Shown in pieces: positions 34,026 to 45,063 of a stretch of 64,000 bases of DNA. The stretch covers positions 1,364,001-1,428,000 of the forward strand of contig JADWQD010000010.1 of the NCBI GenBank assembly GCA_016110215.1. The letters run 5' to 3'. The stretch comes from Capronia americana. Its lineage: Eukaryota; Ascomycota; Eurotiomycetes; Chaetothyriales; Herpotrichiellaceae. How positions within the stretch are numbered: position 1 is the first letter of the stretch; every line of letters begins with the position of its first letter. The position numbers and the translations under genes are program-made. A model generated the notes under the pieces. It was not told the origin of the DNA, did not search any database, and was given only the letters and a program-made list of their open reading frames with translations.

Positions 34026-34938
34026 GCCTATATTGGAGCGACGTGACGATCTCTACGCCCAGCCGGCGCATGAGAGACGTGGTTCCGAAGTAAACATCCG
34101 CCCTAAGTCGCTCTCCGGCTGGCCCTCACTGGTTGCTTGAGCACGCCACCGGGGATCTGATCCTACGCGACGAGACCCGACTGGAGATGGAGGACGCCCA
34201 GATGGAGCTTCCCTCCACATATGCTGCAGCGAAGCCCCTGTGCCCGCGGACAAGGACACATGCATTGGTCGTCGCAAAGGGTCTCTTGAAAGGGTGTTCG
34301 CCGCTGGAAAGGCTCGATTGACTGTCGATCGGTGCCCTCGAGGCAGATCAGGTCCTAGCTGAAAAGTACTGGGGACTGACTCGATTCGTATCAAGCGAGT
34401 GAGGATGAGCATGGGAAGAGGTACAGAGAGTGTCCAGTGTCTCTATTGTAGGCAATTTCTATGACACCGGGGAGGTGGGAAGGCAATCTCGCCAATGTGA
34501 AGGACGGAAAAGGCCCAATTCTCAGCAACCGAAGCTCTAGGGGGAGGCCCATGAGGCGCATCAGCTTCAATGTATGCTATATATAATACAGAGAGACAGA
34601 GGGGGCTCGGCCCACAGGCTCTCTCTGGCGTCACCCTTCAGGAGCGATCGGTCGGACAGAAGTGGGTGGAACCAAGGCCTGAGCCACTTACGATACTCAA
34701 GTCGTTTGCGTAGCTTTCACGTTGAAACGCGTGGGCAGGGGAAGCAAATCTAGAGAAGAAAGGAAGGGATAGCAATGTTCACCAAGGCTTCCTCATTTTC
34801 ATTATTCGAATCGTGGCCGTTATATGAGTATCCATCGCTTAATGTCTACGCACCATCAGTAGAAGGGAACCGGAAACGTTTTTCTGCCCTCCACCTTTAA
34901 CACGTCGCCCGTTCCGTCGGCAGAACCACGCAATCAGT
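34026..34938. other. Convergent 3' intergenic region
   Basis: Between the 3' ends of the coiled-coil gene and the NIPA-like gene. No gene or repeat is recognised. Confidence 0.5.
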
Positions 34939-36734
34939 CTATGCGCTATTCTCCTTGGATGCGTTCTCAGCCGTGCCATCACAGTCATACCGACTCCGGG
35001 GTGGTTGCGGCTGACGTTGCTCCTCAGGGCTGGCAGGTTGGTCGGCGAAACGAACGGACGTACTCCTCTGGCGTGTCGTTGGACGAGGTTCATTCGTTTC
35101 ATCAGCAGCTTTTGCCGCCAATGTTTCGTGAGGTGCACTGCTGCGCCTTCGGTGAGCGCCATCCAGTTGTTCATTTGACCCGGCCTTGTTATCCACACCA
35201 ATTTTTCCAGCACCGTCTGAGCTGCGCCGACTTCCTGTCGAGACAGCTTGTGAAGGGACAGAGTCTCCCCTCCGACGTCTCTTGAAGTTTTGAGTCAGGA
35301 ATGGTGAAGGGGTCCGAGGGAGAGACGCGAGGTAATCGCCATGACGACCCTCATCGTCCAGTTCCGCCCAAATACCTTCTGTGTCGGTGTCCGGTGGCGC
35401 ATGAATTGCAACCGTAGGTGGTATCGTACGGGTGCGGCCGACTGGCATGGGCCTTTGGTCATCAACAGAATCTTGCGAGACAGCACTGGAGCTTCTCCGT
35501 TTTCTCGTCGGAAGTAGCGGCGCTCGTTCGTCCACCGGTGACCGCAGTATCCCCATTCCTGGTGTGAGTGGGGTTTGAGGGGGAGCAGGCGACTGATGAA
35601 CAGCTTCCTCGGGATTGGTATCATCCAGTCTCCAGGACAACGCCAGGACACCTGTAAGGAGTATTGCCGTACCCAACGCCACCAGACCGGCATCCCGAGA
35701 ACTCAACCTCGAGCCTTGCTGAAAATATATCAGACCGTCTAGAATTGCAATGATGTTGTAAATGCAGAACACAAAGGGGTATAGTACGCTGGTGCTGCAG
35801 AGACGAAGACCGAGATGCAAGTAGTATAACTGCGTCAGGGCAAAGAAAAGTAGGGCAATCAGGATGAGCCACGACTGGAAACGATCGAACTGATTCTTAT
35901 GGTCGACAATAGTCCGGACGACCAATTCGACCGCTGATTTGGCGACCAGGAGTGAATGAGCGGACAAAATTCCAGATATCAGAGCGTATGAGAGACCTCG
36001 AGTCAATCGTAGACGGTTGACCCGAATCCTCAATGGGTGAGGAAGCTGAGCGGTGAACGACCGGGAAAGGTTTCGTTGGCGATCGGTAGATATCGATCCA
36101 GTTCGAGACCTTGGCCTTTCGGTTTTTGCCAGGCTCTCTGCAATGCGCTTGTGAGAGGACCACATCTTAAGCACATGGGCAAACAGTATTGTCGCAACCA
36201 CCACAAGTATTGTAGCTACCATCCACATGATGAAGTCTCGCTGGGCGAGCAGGTGAAGCAACTGCTGCAGATTATGCGCCGGCTCGCTGATGGCCCCAAA
36301 TGCCGCTATCAGCGCGGCCCCCGAGCATGTCAAAAATGTGCCGATTAAAGAGAACCGAGTGAAGGGTTCGCCCAGCAGCAGCGTCGCAAACGCGGTGTTG
36401 AAGACAAGGCCCGAAGCTTGTAAGGTCGAAAGAACGGGGAGCGGAAGGGTCGTGATCTGGATGGTACTGCCGACCACATTGGACACCAGAAACATCAGCA
36501 TGCCCAGCTGCCATCTCCGTCTCTTGTAGGGAGGAATTCGAGGCTCGGTGTGAGGTTTGTCGTCTTCAATAATGTGAGAGTGCCGCTGGAGAGTCAGGCC
36601 CAGGCTCTGTATCGAGGTTGAGAGGAGGCCAACAATGACTCCAATCTATGCGAGAGTCAATACCTAACCGTAAGGAGCAGAGAAATTCATACAGCAATGG
36701 TGCCTTGAGGCGAGATGTCGCCCAGATGGCCCAT
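34939..36734 (-). CDS. NIPA-like (DUF803) magnesium/metabolite transporter
   Basis: Two exons, 36693-36734 (14 codons) and 34939-36645, joined in phase 0, give 582 residues. The start MGHLGDISPQGTIA leads into IGVIVGLLSTSIQSLGLTLQ, the first helix of DUF803 proteins in the drug/metabolite transporter superfamily. About nine helices lie in the first 330 residues, including LPVLSTLQASGLVFNTAFAT and SVLYPFVFCIYNIIAILDGL. A hydrophilic tail of about 240 residues, rich in Arg, Ser and Pro, follows. Animal NIPA members carry Mg2+; the fungal substrate is unproven. The tail is long for the family and is probably a phosphorylated regulatory region. Confidence 0.87.
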
Positions 36735-37282
36735 GGTTGAGGGAGGCGGGTGACGAGCAGAAGCGCATTCGTGAAGGCAGCTCGCCTGAGCCGCTCATCT
36801 TGAGCTCCTGTGCATGGAGAAGGATAGTCTAGCTGAAGAACAAAACCATGACTGTAAAAGCTCAACAGGAACAATGCGATCGCGAAGAGTGATCTGGAGG
36901 GCGAACGGCTTTACCGTCTCAAAGGGAAACCGTTGGACACCGTCCGACATGAGGTCATGGGGGCCATCAAATATGTGGGCGGAATGCTGCGCCGTAGGAC
37001 GGACACGTCATATGCGGATTCAATGCTGCGCCGTAGGATAATGTTTTCTGGTGTGCGCAATGCTGCACCGTAGAGCCTTGTCCCAGATCTCGACTTTGAA
37101 CGAGTTTCCAATGCATCCATTGCATACCTGGTGCAGCGAGCGACTCGGCGAAACCGACAATGTGGGCTGCGAAGAGAGCATTACGGGTTCAATTGCTGCC
37201 AAGAGTAGCAATTCGTGACCCGACAGTGTAATTGCTCTTTTCGTTGAGTGCTAATTGGCACTGCCAGCAAGTCTACCTCTCA
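36735..37282. other. Intergenic region with a small direct-repeat array
   Basis: Upstream of the NIPA-like gene. Contains three copies of a 17-bp repeat (36983-37075). Otherwise nothing is recognised. Confidence 0.5.
36983..37075. repeat. Three spaced copies of AATGCTGCGCCGTAGGA
   Basis: Copies start at 36983, 37022 and 37059. The first two are identical over 17 bp and the third reads AATGCTGCACCGTAGAG. Unit spacing is 39 and 37 bp and the intervening sequences are not alike. The array lies about 250 bp upstream of the NIPA-like start. Confidence 0.75.
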
Positions 37283-38011
37283 TCAGGTCTTCTCACTCCT
37301 CTCCTGTGCCTCGAAGTTTCCAACGCCACAGTGTGGGAACTTCAATTCAGTCAAAAAGGCCTGGTGCTCCCTATTGTCCGCGTGCATACTGTCCTCAGTG
37401 GGTTTTTCAACCCTTTCCACTAGCAACGCACCACAATACTCTGAATACCCCTTATCGCCACTGAACCCGTCAATCGGCGTCCCCTTCAAAACAGCCCTGT
37501 GCATCTTCCGCCACGAGAACACGCACTGCATCTCCTCATACTCCCTCGAGGTGTACACTTTCTCATACGTCCCTTTATCAACCTCAGACCGCTCAACAGC
37601 CTGTGTCATGTTCTCGTCCAGGAACCATTCCCACTCACGGACCATGCGGAAATTGTCGCACAACTCCGCATCATGGCAGGCTGGGGGCATCCAGGAGAAG
37701 CTCAGGATGTCGAATTTGCAGTTGTTGGAGAGTGCTTCGCCGGGAGTGGAGCCGCAATGAGTGAGGAAGCCAGAATGGGGTGAGCTCTCTGCAATGATGA
37801 AGCGGAGGCCCAGGCTGACCAGAACAAGAACAGCTACGACGACACCGAGCATAGAGACCATTTTGACCTTGTCCGATGAGCGATGGGGCGCTTTCTCTGT
37901 GGGAAGCCTTCGTTCCGGATCGTTGTCTCGGTCTGCTGCCGGGAGTAGCTTATATCCCAGGTATTTATTCATGTTGTCCAGAATGGCTGCGAGACTGTGT
38001 TCGAATTCCAT
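37283..38011 (-). CDS. Single-pass membrane protein of a fungal-specific type
   Basis: Single exon, 242 residues from the ATG at 38011. A hydrophilic N-terminus of about 55 residues precedes one membrane helix (VSMLGVVVAVLVLVSLGLRF). An extracellular domain follows with regularly placed Cys: THCGSTPGEALSNNCKFDIL, MPPACHDAELCDNF, EMQCVFSWRKMHRA and YCGALL. Many fungal genomes have a family with HCGxSPxEA, WVPPxC, YHxxHCxxMWRKMHRA and HTxHC in that order. This protein fits it, but has EMQC and SEYC where I expect His-Cys pairs. The function is unknown to me. Confidence 0.7.
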   Translation of the reverse strand: MEFEHSLAAILDNMNKYLGYKLLPAADRDNDPERRLPTEKAPHRSSDKVKMVSMLGVVVAVLVLVSLGLRFIIAESSPHSGFLTHCGSTPGEALSNNCKFDILSFSWMPPACHDAELCDNFRMVREWEWFLDENMTQAVERSEVDKGTYEKVYTSREYEEMQCVFSWRKMHRAVLKGTPIDGFSGDKGYSEYCGALLVERVEKPTEDSMHADNREHQAFLTELKFPHCGVGNFEAQERSEKT

Positions 38012-40440
38012 TCGAACGAGTCGGTTGCTTGGCAGTAAAGTTGATAGCCAGATCAAAGCACGGGGAGTCGAGCAGAAATTTCGATGCAGACACGCATATA
38101 TTACCCTATGCCCTCTCTTTGGCTGATGTCGATCATAGCATCACGTATCAGTCTGGACCTCGCGGGTCTGGGACGCATCATCATGCAACCACCACATCTA
38201 GCAATGTGTGGATCTTGGCTCCCCTCGGAGCAGGACACGATACCTGATCTTTGGTAGGGGTCAGCACCTGAACGCCTGATTCTCCATTGCAATGATCATT
38301 GAGGAGCATATTGGGTAAGCAGCGCTCATCGGCAGTCCAGATGGGGTACGTTGACGATCAGACCATGTTTGTCCCTTGGACAATTTACGTTGGAGCGATG
38401 TCAGCTTACTACCTGCGACCCTGCCTCGGTGCCTGCTTAATCGAGACCTCAGCCTTGTCCTGTCAGCAGGGCTGCGGTAAATGTAAGGCTGCGCCAGGCA
38501 GACAGATCAGGTGCGATCTTGATCTTCGAACTCCAACTCCGAAGATCTGCCTTCAGCGCCAGGGCTCATCCTGAGGAAAGGGATCATGGACCAACCCATC
38601 CATCTTCCAGGTGTTGTCCGACATCAGGTAAGGCGGGAAGTGACGTGACATATCATGTTGGCCGATTTAAGTCACAGCAGTTGCAAAACGCGGGAATGAG
38701 TGTTGTCCTCTTCCTACCCGCATCCTTACGTCCGACGGAGAATCGTCGACGCCCAACAAGCGATTAGCAAGAACATTGACCATTCTACGGGAAATTATTT
38801 TTGGGTAAGGCCGGGTTGCAAGTAGAGCGTCCCTATCAGCAATCACAAAAGCGCTGTACCTACCTGAACGCGAAGATGCTGGGATCCGCGATGCTCCAAG
38901 GAGTCCTTGAAGTCCATTTTCGTCACCGGCAGCATCTTATTCGCACCCCTGGTACGAAGTTTCTAGGCACATAAATCGCTCTCACGTCGACGTGGAAATT
39001 GTGATTATCAAAGACTTTGGGCTCAGAGATGCCTGCAAAATCGCCAGGATGACAGAGGTGGCAGTTTTCTCCTATCGAGGACGTGGGCAGAGCCTGGTGG
39101 ACAGCTGAACCGCCCAAGCCTCGCGAATCTGCCTCAGCCATGCCGAGATAACTCACCTGGAGCATATGGCGCCGGCACAACTTACTTGGGATCCTCCAGA
39201 CTTCGAATGACTCTGTCGACGATGGCCCTGAAACCCGCGTGTGTTAGAGGCAGACTTGAATCTGGCGATCCTGTCTTGGTTGAAGTCCTAGGGCATTGGG
39301 ATGAGTGTGATTATTTCGAGCTTCCCAATCATCTGCCGAATTTCGCCCTTTGCGTCGACGACATGCTTATCGGCCACAGGCAGTTTTCTGACTGCTTTGG
39401 GTTGCATTGCTCTGTTGTTGAGCCCGGAGCTCCTGTCTTATGTCGCCAGGGGCATCTTTTCAAGATGATCAACCTAGCTCGGAGTATTGTAGAACATACT
39501 TACTTGAGACAGCCAATACTTGCATGTGCACACGCATTTTGAGCGTCGTTTGTAGCATTCCGGACCATTTGGTAGGCACACGCAAAGACGCACTTAGGAA
39601 ATCTTGCACAGGGCCCGAGAGGTCTCTAGTTGTGTTCTGTCTCTTGGATGTCTCTTTCGATGATATAAGTGCAGCAATTCAGCTGTCCAGACGATGACGA
39701 TACGGGCGTCCTGGGTGGGACATGAGTTACAATCAAGTATGTATATAGTAGTCCCGCTCGGATCACGTCGAGCAAGTCAGTGGAATCCCGGTTGAGAGTT
39801 GATGTTTGCCTCAGCTGTTCGATGAGGAAAGAACAGGCCATGGGTTGGAACTGCTGCTATGTGACTTCCAGGTGAAAGACGAGATGCGAAGGTGTTCAAC
39901 GAAGTCGAACCCAGCTGTGGTCTTCTTGCTGACAAGCCGACAACTTGAAGTGCACGTTGATATGGTAGGGCATGACTCTTCTGCTAGGTGCCACAGAATG
40001 GAGGTCACTAAGTACTACGTATGTACCTACTAAAGGAAGTACAATATGTATTGTAGTACTACTAAGTAATGTATAGTTCTGACAACGGCCGCTGCCCAGT
40101 GCGGACATCTCGGTGCTTTCACTTCGACTTCATTGTCACCTCAAACAGCAGCCTGAGAAATATCAGAGATTTACTAGTAATGGAGCTTAATGTTCAAGCA
40201 AGATGTTGTTCTTCAAGGACTGCCAGTCTAGTAGTACGTACATAGTAAAAACTGTACTTATACTTTGAAATTAAACCTTACTTCACCGTTATTGTGCGAG
40301 TCCTGCTTGTGGTGGTCCAGAAGGAATCATCATACATAATATACATGTCGGTATATATAAGTACTTGTACAAATACGAGTACTAAGTGTCCAGAAAGAGG
40401 GCTGAAGCTGCGGTCACCCTGAGATGAGCAGGCTCAGCCC

Positions 40441-40460
40441 GGTGCCAGTCCGGTGGCACC
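40441..40460. repeat. Short stem-loop (GGTGCC / GGCACC)
   Basis: 6-bp GC-rich arms around an 8-nt loop (AGTCCGGT), inside otherwise AT-rich DNA. No U-run follows, so it does not look like a terminator. Confidence 0.5.
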
Positions 40461-40696
40461 AGAACACTCAAATCAATCTATGGTTATAATGTAGATGGAC
40501 TTCATAGTACATTAGGGACCAACCTCAGTGCTGGTGCACACTGCTGGCTCAGTGTCGGCCTAGTCTGAGGTAGTGCAATATCTGCCCTGCGGTTCTTTAC
40601 CTTCCTGCAGTGAGTCATCAATCTAATTGGTTCAGAACAAGAGAGAAGAGCAGTCACTTAGAAGTGACGTGAAATATATACTGTATTGTATATACT

Positions 40697-40712
40697 TACT
40701 AAGTACTTAGTA
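40697..40712. repeat. Perfect 16-bp palindrome TACTAAGTACTTAGTA
   Basis: The sequence equals its own reverse complement. It sits in AT-rich DNA with many partial copies (CTACTAAGTA, GTACTAAG). Possibly a dimeric binding site, possibly chance in biased DNA. Confidence 0.6.
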
Positions 40713-40841
40713 TGTACCTATATACAGTAATATACATCATGGTAGTGGATAAGCAATTCTCGGCTAAGCCATTTCCAGCAATTTTCGTATATCTATTGAA
40801 GATTAGAGTTAACTTTACTACAAGGCTTAATTAAAGCTACC

Positions 40842-41595
40842 TTATGGAGTGTTGATACAGGTGGGCAGCACTGTATTTAAACTTCCCGTGACTGGGTTGA
40901 GATCCGTGCTCGTGTCGAATGTGTAGATGACAGAGTACAAGGCCCGGATGACCATAAAGATACCTCCGGCGCAGATGCAGAGTGTTAACAAGGTCAGATG
41001 AAGATAGCTGATCAACCTGCCAGCTCGACAAACAGAGACGCAGACATAGGATGCGTAGGCCGCCTCCGCGATGGTTCCAAGTAGCATAATGACCCTGCCC
41101 ACTTTCCGGACGTCTTGCCATTTATTGATGTCGTGCTGGTCTTATGCTATCCCGGACTTTTGCGCTCCATAAACAATGAGGCTCATCCCACCGGCGGGCA
41201 AGATGTGGAATAGGCCTTGTAACGTCCTCAACCTAGTCAGTATGGCTTCTCGTCGTGCGGGCGTGTACTTGTAGCCTCGACAAGATATAGTAGTGATGTG
41301 CCTCGTGCGCCAAACTTGAACCTGTAAGGGACAAGCAACAACGGAGACAGGCCCAGCGGAATGGATTGCATTGGCGACAACAATGGTCTTCGGATTCGTG
41401 GTGTCCCGGTACGATATACTACAGTCAGTACCCAGGATATCTGCGACGATGCATGCGAAGGACTGAGAATGTGCAGAGGTAGATAAAGCTGAGCGAATGC
41501 GTTGGGCTGTGACGGATACCAAGAAAGATGATGAGCGGAATCAGGAGGGTGTAGACGGCTATCTCGATGGCGTTAAGAAAGACCGTGGAGGACAT
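40842..41595 (-). pseudogene. Decayed DUF7702-like multi-pass membrane protein gene
   Basis: The minus strand from the ATG at 41595 reads a membrane protein (FLNAIEIAVYTLLIPLIIFL, then LSFIYLCTFSVLR). The frame is then broken near 41448-41456, where GCAT is duplicated: CGCATGCATCG stands where CGCATCG would continue as R-I-V. The reading resumes in another frame (IVADILGTDCSIS, AIHSAGPVSVVAC, GMSLIVYGAQKSG). It meets an in-frame TAA at 41142-41144 and continues in the same frame to 40842 with further helices (VGRVIMLLGTIAEAAYASYV, HLTLLTLCICAGGIFMVIRA). The order of helices resembles fungal DUF7702 proteins. No intron of normal size removes both defects, so I call it a pseudogene. Confidence 0.6.
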
Positions 41596-44500
41596 CTTGC
41601 GTGGTGCAGCTCTATACTTCTAGCGACAGGAGCACTTCGGATTCTCCAAAGCGGCGACGCTCGGAATTTGGCAGGCTGATGATGGATGGAAACTTGAATG
41701 TTTCACAGGTCGCCTGGATATGGCCACCCCTCGTCTTCATCGATGGTCCGGGAAACCGAGACATCGGTCATATTGTAGGGTGGGAAAGCGCACGATCCGC
41801 AAGGAGTATTCAATCCGAGACACAGGTATAGGTAACATCAGCGAACAGCTGAGCTTGTGGCGGATAGAAGCGCAGACATGAGCGCACGGCGAACCGTGGT
41901 GAGGGTCGCTCTAGCGCTCTGACTCCCTACCATCGGGTCAAACACACGACACATCCGATCGGCAGGGCTTCAGACAGTCTCGGTGGCTCCTTCTGCCATA
42001 AGCCACCGATTCAGACATGGATGTCATTTTGTCGACGTTTCCATCGTCGTCGTCAAGGCAGTATACAGCAAATCTCGCGAACTAGGCTATTTCCGGGGAG
42101 GGTGGAAGAAGTTGCAGATCGACCTGCCTCGATATAGCTTAGCCTTGCGTAGCATACGATGGAGGAGGGATGAGGGTCACAACTCACAACGCCCTTCACT
42201 AAGGTCCACCTCAGCCGGGGAACGGCTCGTCTCCGTTGTGTCGGCATATAGTAATGTACTCCTCCCGTATACTGTAATATGGCTGCACTACAGTTCGTGG
42301 CGGGTGCAATGGAGCCAGTCGTGGTGAACATCAGCGTGTCCTGGTGTCTCACCAATCGAAAATATTCGCAGATCACAATGACATTTCCTCGCATTGAGTA
42401 TCGGGCCTGCATTTGTCCAGCGTCAGATCCAAAGAGGCGATTCCACAAGACCTTCGATTGGTCGCCTGAAGGGAGCATCGTAAAGGAGAACTCTTGGTCA
42501 GTCCCCCGCAGCCACAACTAACACCTAGGAGTACATAGTAGGTGAGTGGCGTTGATGTCATTCGGAGAAAGTCCCACCGGCATTCCTCGAGACGGCCTTC
42601 CAGTGAGCTCACCGAGAAATCTCAGAAAGCCACGCGTTTGGAGCAACCATCCACGAGGTGATCAAGCTGATCTCTGCGACTCCCTCACGGCGAAGTCTTT
42701 CCAATTTTCACCTGTGACAGGTGTCCCCGGGGATGGCAGGACCCACACACTGCAGTACAACCCTCTCGAGAAGCGAAGTATCGACTGACACCGAAGACGA
42801 CTCTGTATAAGAATCGCTCTTTATCCTCGGTTGGATTGAGTACAAGAACAAAGGGCGGCCAATTGCTTGTGAAAAAACGTATAAGGTACGAGACTCCAAC
42901 CAAACCAGCTCACAAACACCCGTACTACACGTGTATGGTGGACGGGATCGGCGACGCCTGCGTCTTGATGTTCTTGGATGAACAGCGGGCTTCACCATCG
43001 CCAGCCTACCAACGACATAAATAGACGATGGCCTGGCGGAGTGGATTGCGAATCAGGTCTTCCTCATCGACGATCGCATCTCCCTTACCGCTGTTGCGGC
43101 CGAATGGGTACCGGGCTATCTTCGAGTTACCATTCGTAGAGCGTCCGTGGCAGGAATCGTATCCAATCCGAGGGATACAGTATCGTGATCTGTTGGAGGC
43201 GAAGAGTCATTCAGGAAGACTCGGCAGGGGCCTCAAATAATCAATGACAAGATTGTTTGAGTAGTCACTAGGAGGAGCTGGGTGGTACATGTCTTCATCG
43301 GCAGGACAGATCAGTCTAAAGGAAATGCTCAAAGGACCAGGCTTGGATGAGAGCGAATGAGAGAGTAACAGTGGGGATATCCCTGGCCACTGATATGGTG
43401 TTGCCGGAGAAGTGAGCGGTTGAGCGCTCTGGCAGAACCAGCAGACCCTGAAATGCCACATTGGAGATGCCTTGTACACCGTAGCGTCTTTTCTCCGGAG
43501 GCGCACAGGTGGTCAATGACTGTTGACAGATTGGTACCACAGACGGGAACATCATATTCCGCCCTTTTGTTTCGGTAGTCTCTAAGGAGAGTATACCGAT
43601 ACCATGACGCACCTAGCAGGACTGAGGAGGGTTGGAGTGTCCGAGGGCAAGGCACCGGGGCTCTGTTCCACCTGAGTGCTTGCTGCCTTTGCTGAATCCG
43701 AGCTGCTCCAGCGATAACAAGGCTCTAGCTTCTTCGTGGGTTTGCAGGATAGCTGCGGCAGTTCGTCGTTCTTCAATGATCCCATAGGAATTTGGCGCAG
43801 CAAACATTACACAGTATCAGATGCTCGGAACCATTGCGAGTCCCCCCCTGACCGCTGGTTATTGTGGCGATAGATTTTCCTCAGTGTTGGCCCTACATTG
43901 AGGGATATCAGTCCTCCAACAGACAAGAGTCTCGTGCAGGACGTGGAGTGCTGTACGGCCGGGTGCAGGCGACCATGGCTGTTGGGGTAGTCTCGCGTGC
44001 AAGTATCTTCAGCTCGTGCTCAAACGACTGGTGTTCTTTGACACTCTCCGGGGGGGTATGGTTTGGGCGAGACGCATGCTTGCGATGTCAGAAGCACGGA
44101 CCGTGCGACCAAGATATCTGCCACCGACAAAAAATGGGGTATATGGCTCGCGGACGCAAGCGATCGATGGTATGTTTCAGCTTCGGATTCGGCGCTTGGA
44201 GCAATGCTCGGGACCCATCGAGCCAAGGGTGCCACATCCTTGTTCGCCAGCGTGTCCCTTGGCGGAGATCTCAGCTGGGTAACAGAAAAGCCAGACTCCG
44301 GAAATTCACGATGGTTGTGCTGGCAGTGGCCAATGGCGGTTGCATGGACTTTGACCCATCATCGATTTCTTCCTCGGTAAATGCGGAGGCGGATGTTCCC
44401 TTCCCAAACATGGCCATGCGGCGAGTTAGCGGGCGAAGTAGACCTCTTACTTCCGCCGTCGTGCCGGGGCTAGATGGGCAAGCTATACCCGAGGTGGTGA

Positions 44501-45063
44501 AAGCATCAGCAAGACGCGGCCAGGGGAGTCCTGCGTTGAACACTATGGCCTCGCGAGGAGACCAAGCATGGCAGGATGAAGCTTGGTGCAGTCTTTTTTG
44601 ATGGGCGTTGAGACCGCGAGCACATGTCAGACTAGTGATCTTCCTGTGGATTTGTTCGCTAAGTCTCCTGCAGAGTTGAGTTGTAAACTGGACGGTGTGG
44701 ACGAGAGCACATGTTTGAGCGAAAGTTGAACGGACGGGACATCCATCGGTGAGATATCGAGGCGCGAGAATGACGTTTGGATGGAGTCAGGGACAACACA
44801 TGCAGAGGGAGCGATATTCCTGCTCGCCTTGGCTCGAGCGGTGAGACGAAGTTGACAGACGACGCGTCCGAGGTACCGAACGGTGCCCCACAGAGAGAGT
44901 TTTCGGGTATGCTCGTGAGGACGAATTCGATGACAGAAGAGTTGACGAGAGGGTGCAGGGCGCTAGCTGCAGGAATTGGCAGCCAGCGTGGTGGAAGCTC
45001 CGCCGATTGTCTGAGGAAGTCGTGGATGCCGTTGTCATCCTGATTTGAAATCGTGCCGGACAT
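41596..45063. other. Gene-poor region with unrecognised open frames
   Basis: About 3.5 kb without a gene I can name. Three minus-strand stretches look mildly coding: 42053-42478 (141 codons from an ATG), 43330-43807 (ATG at 43807; a GTGGAA-to-CTCAG intron could join two frames into about 145 residues) and 44659-45063 (134 codons from an ATG). None shows a motif, signal peptide or membrane pattern I recognise. The 245-codon plus-strand frame at 43864-44601 starts at GTG and has noncoding-like composition. These may be relics or orphan genes. Confidence 0.4.

Larger units (their letters stand above)
38012..40841. other. Gene-poor intergenic region, AT-rich toward the right
   Basis: About 2.8 kb with no supportable gene. 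Open frames at 38923-39180 (minus) and 39186-39542 (plus) look somewhat protein-like but have no family match I know and lack good starts. From about 40000 the DNA is AT-rich and full of TAGTAC, TACTAAG and TATATAC words, with a perfect palindrome at 40697-40712 and a stem-loop at 40441-40460. TACGAGTAC occurs at 40374-40382. Confidence 0.5.

Noticed and set aside
38923..39180. Minus-strand frame ending with a protein-like stretch (PKVFDNHNFHVDVRAIYVPR)
   Set aside because: It has no proper start, no readable upstream continuation and no family I can name; it may be a relic but the evidence is too thin.
43864..44601. A 245-codon plus-strand frame with a Cys-rich patch (CLRCQKHGPCDQDIC)
   Set aside because: It begins at GTG without an ATG for over 100 nt, the Cys spacing does not match a Zn2Cys6 cluster, and the composition looks noncoding.
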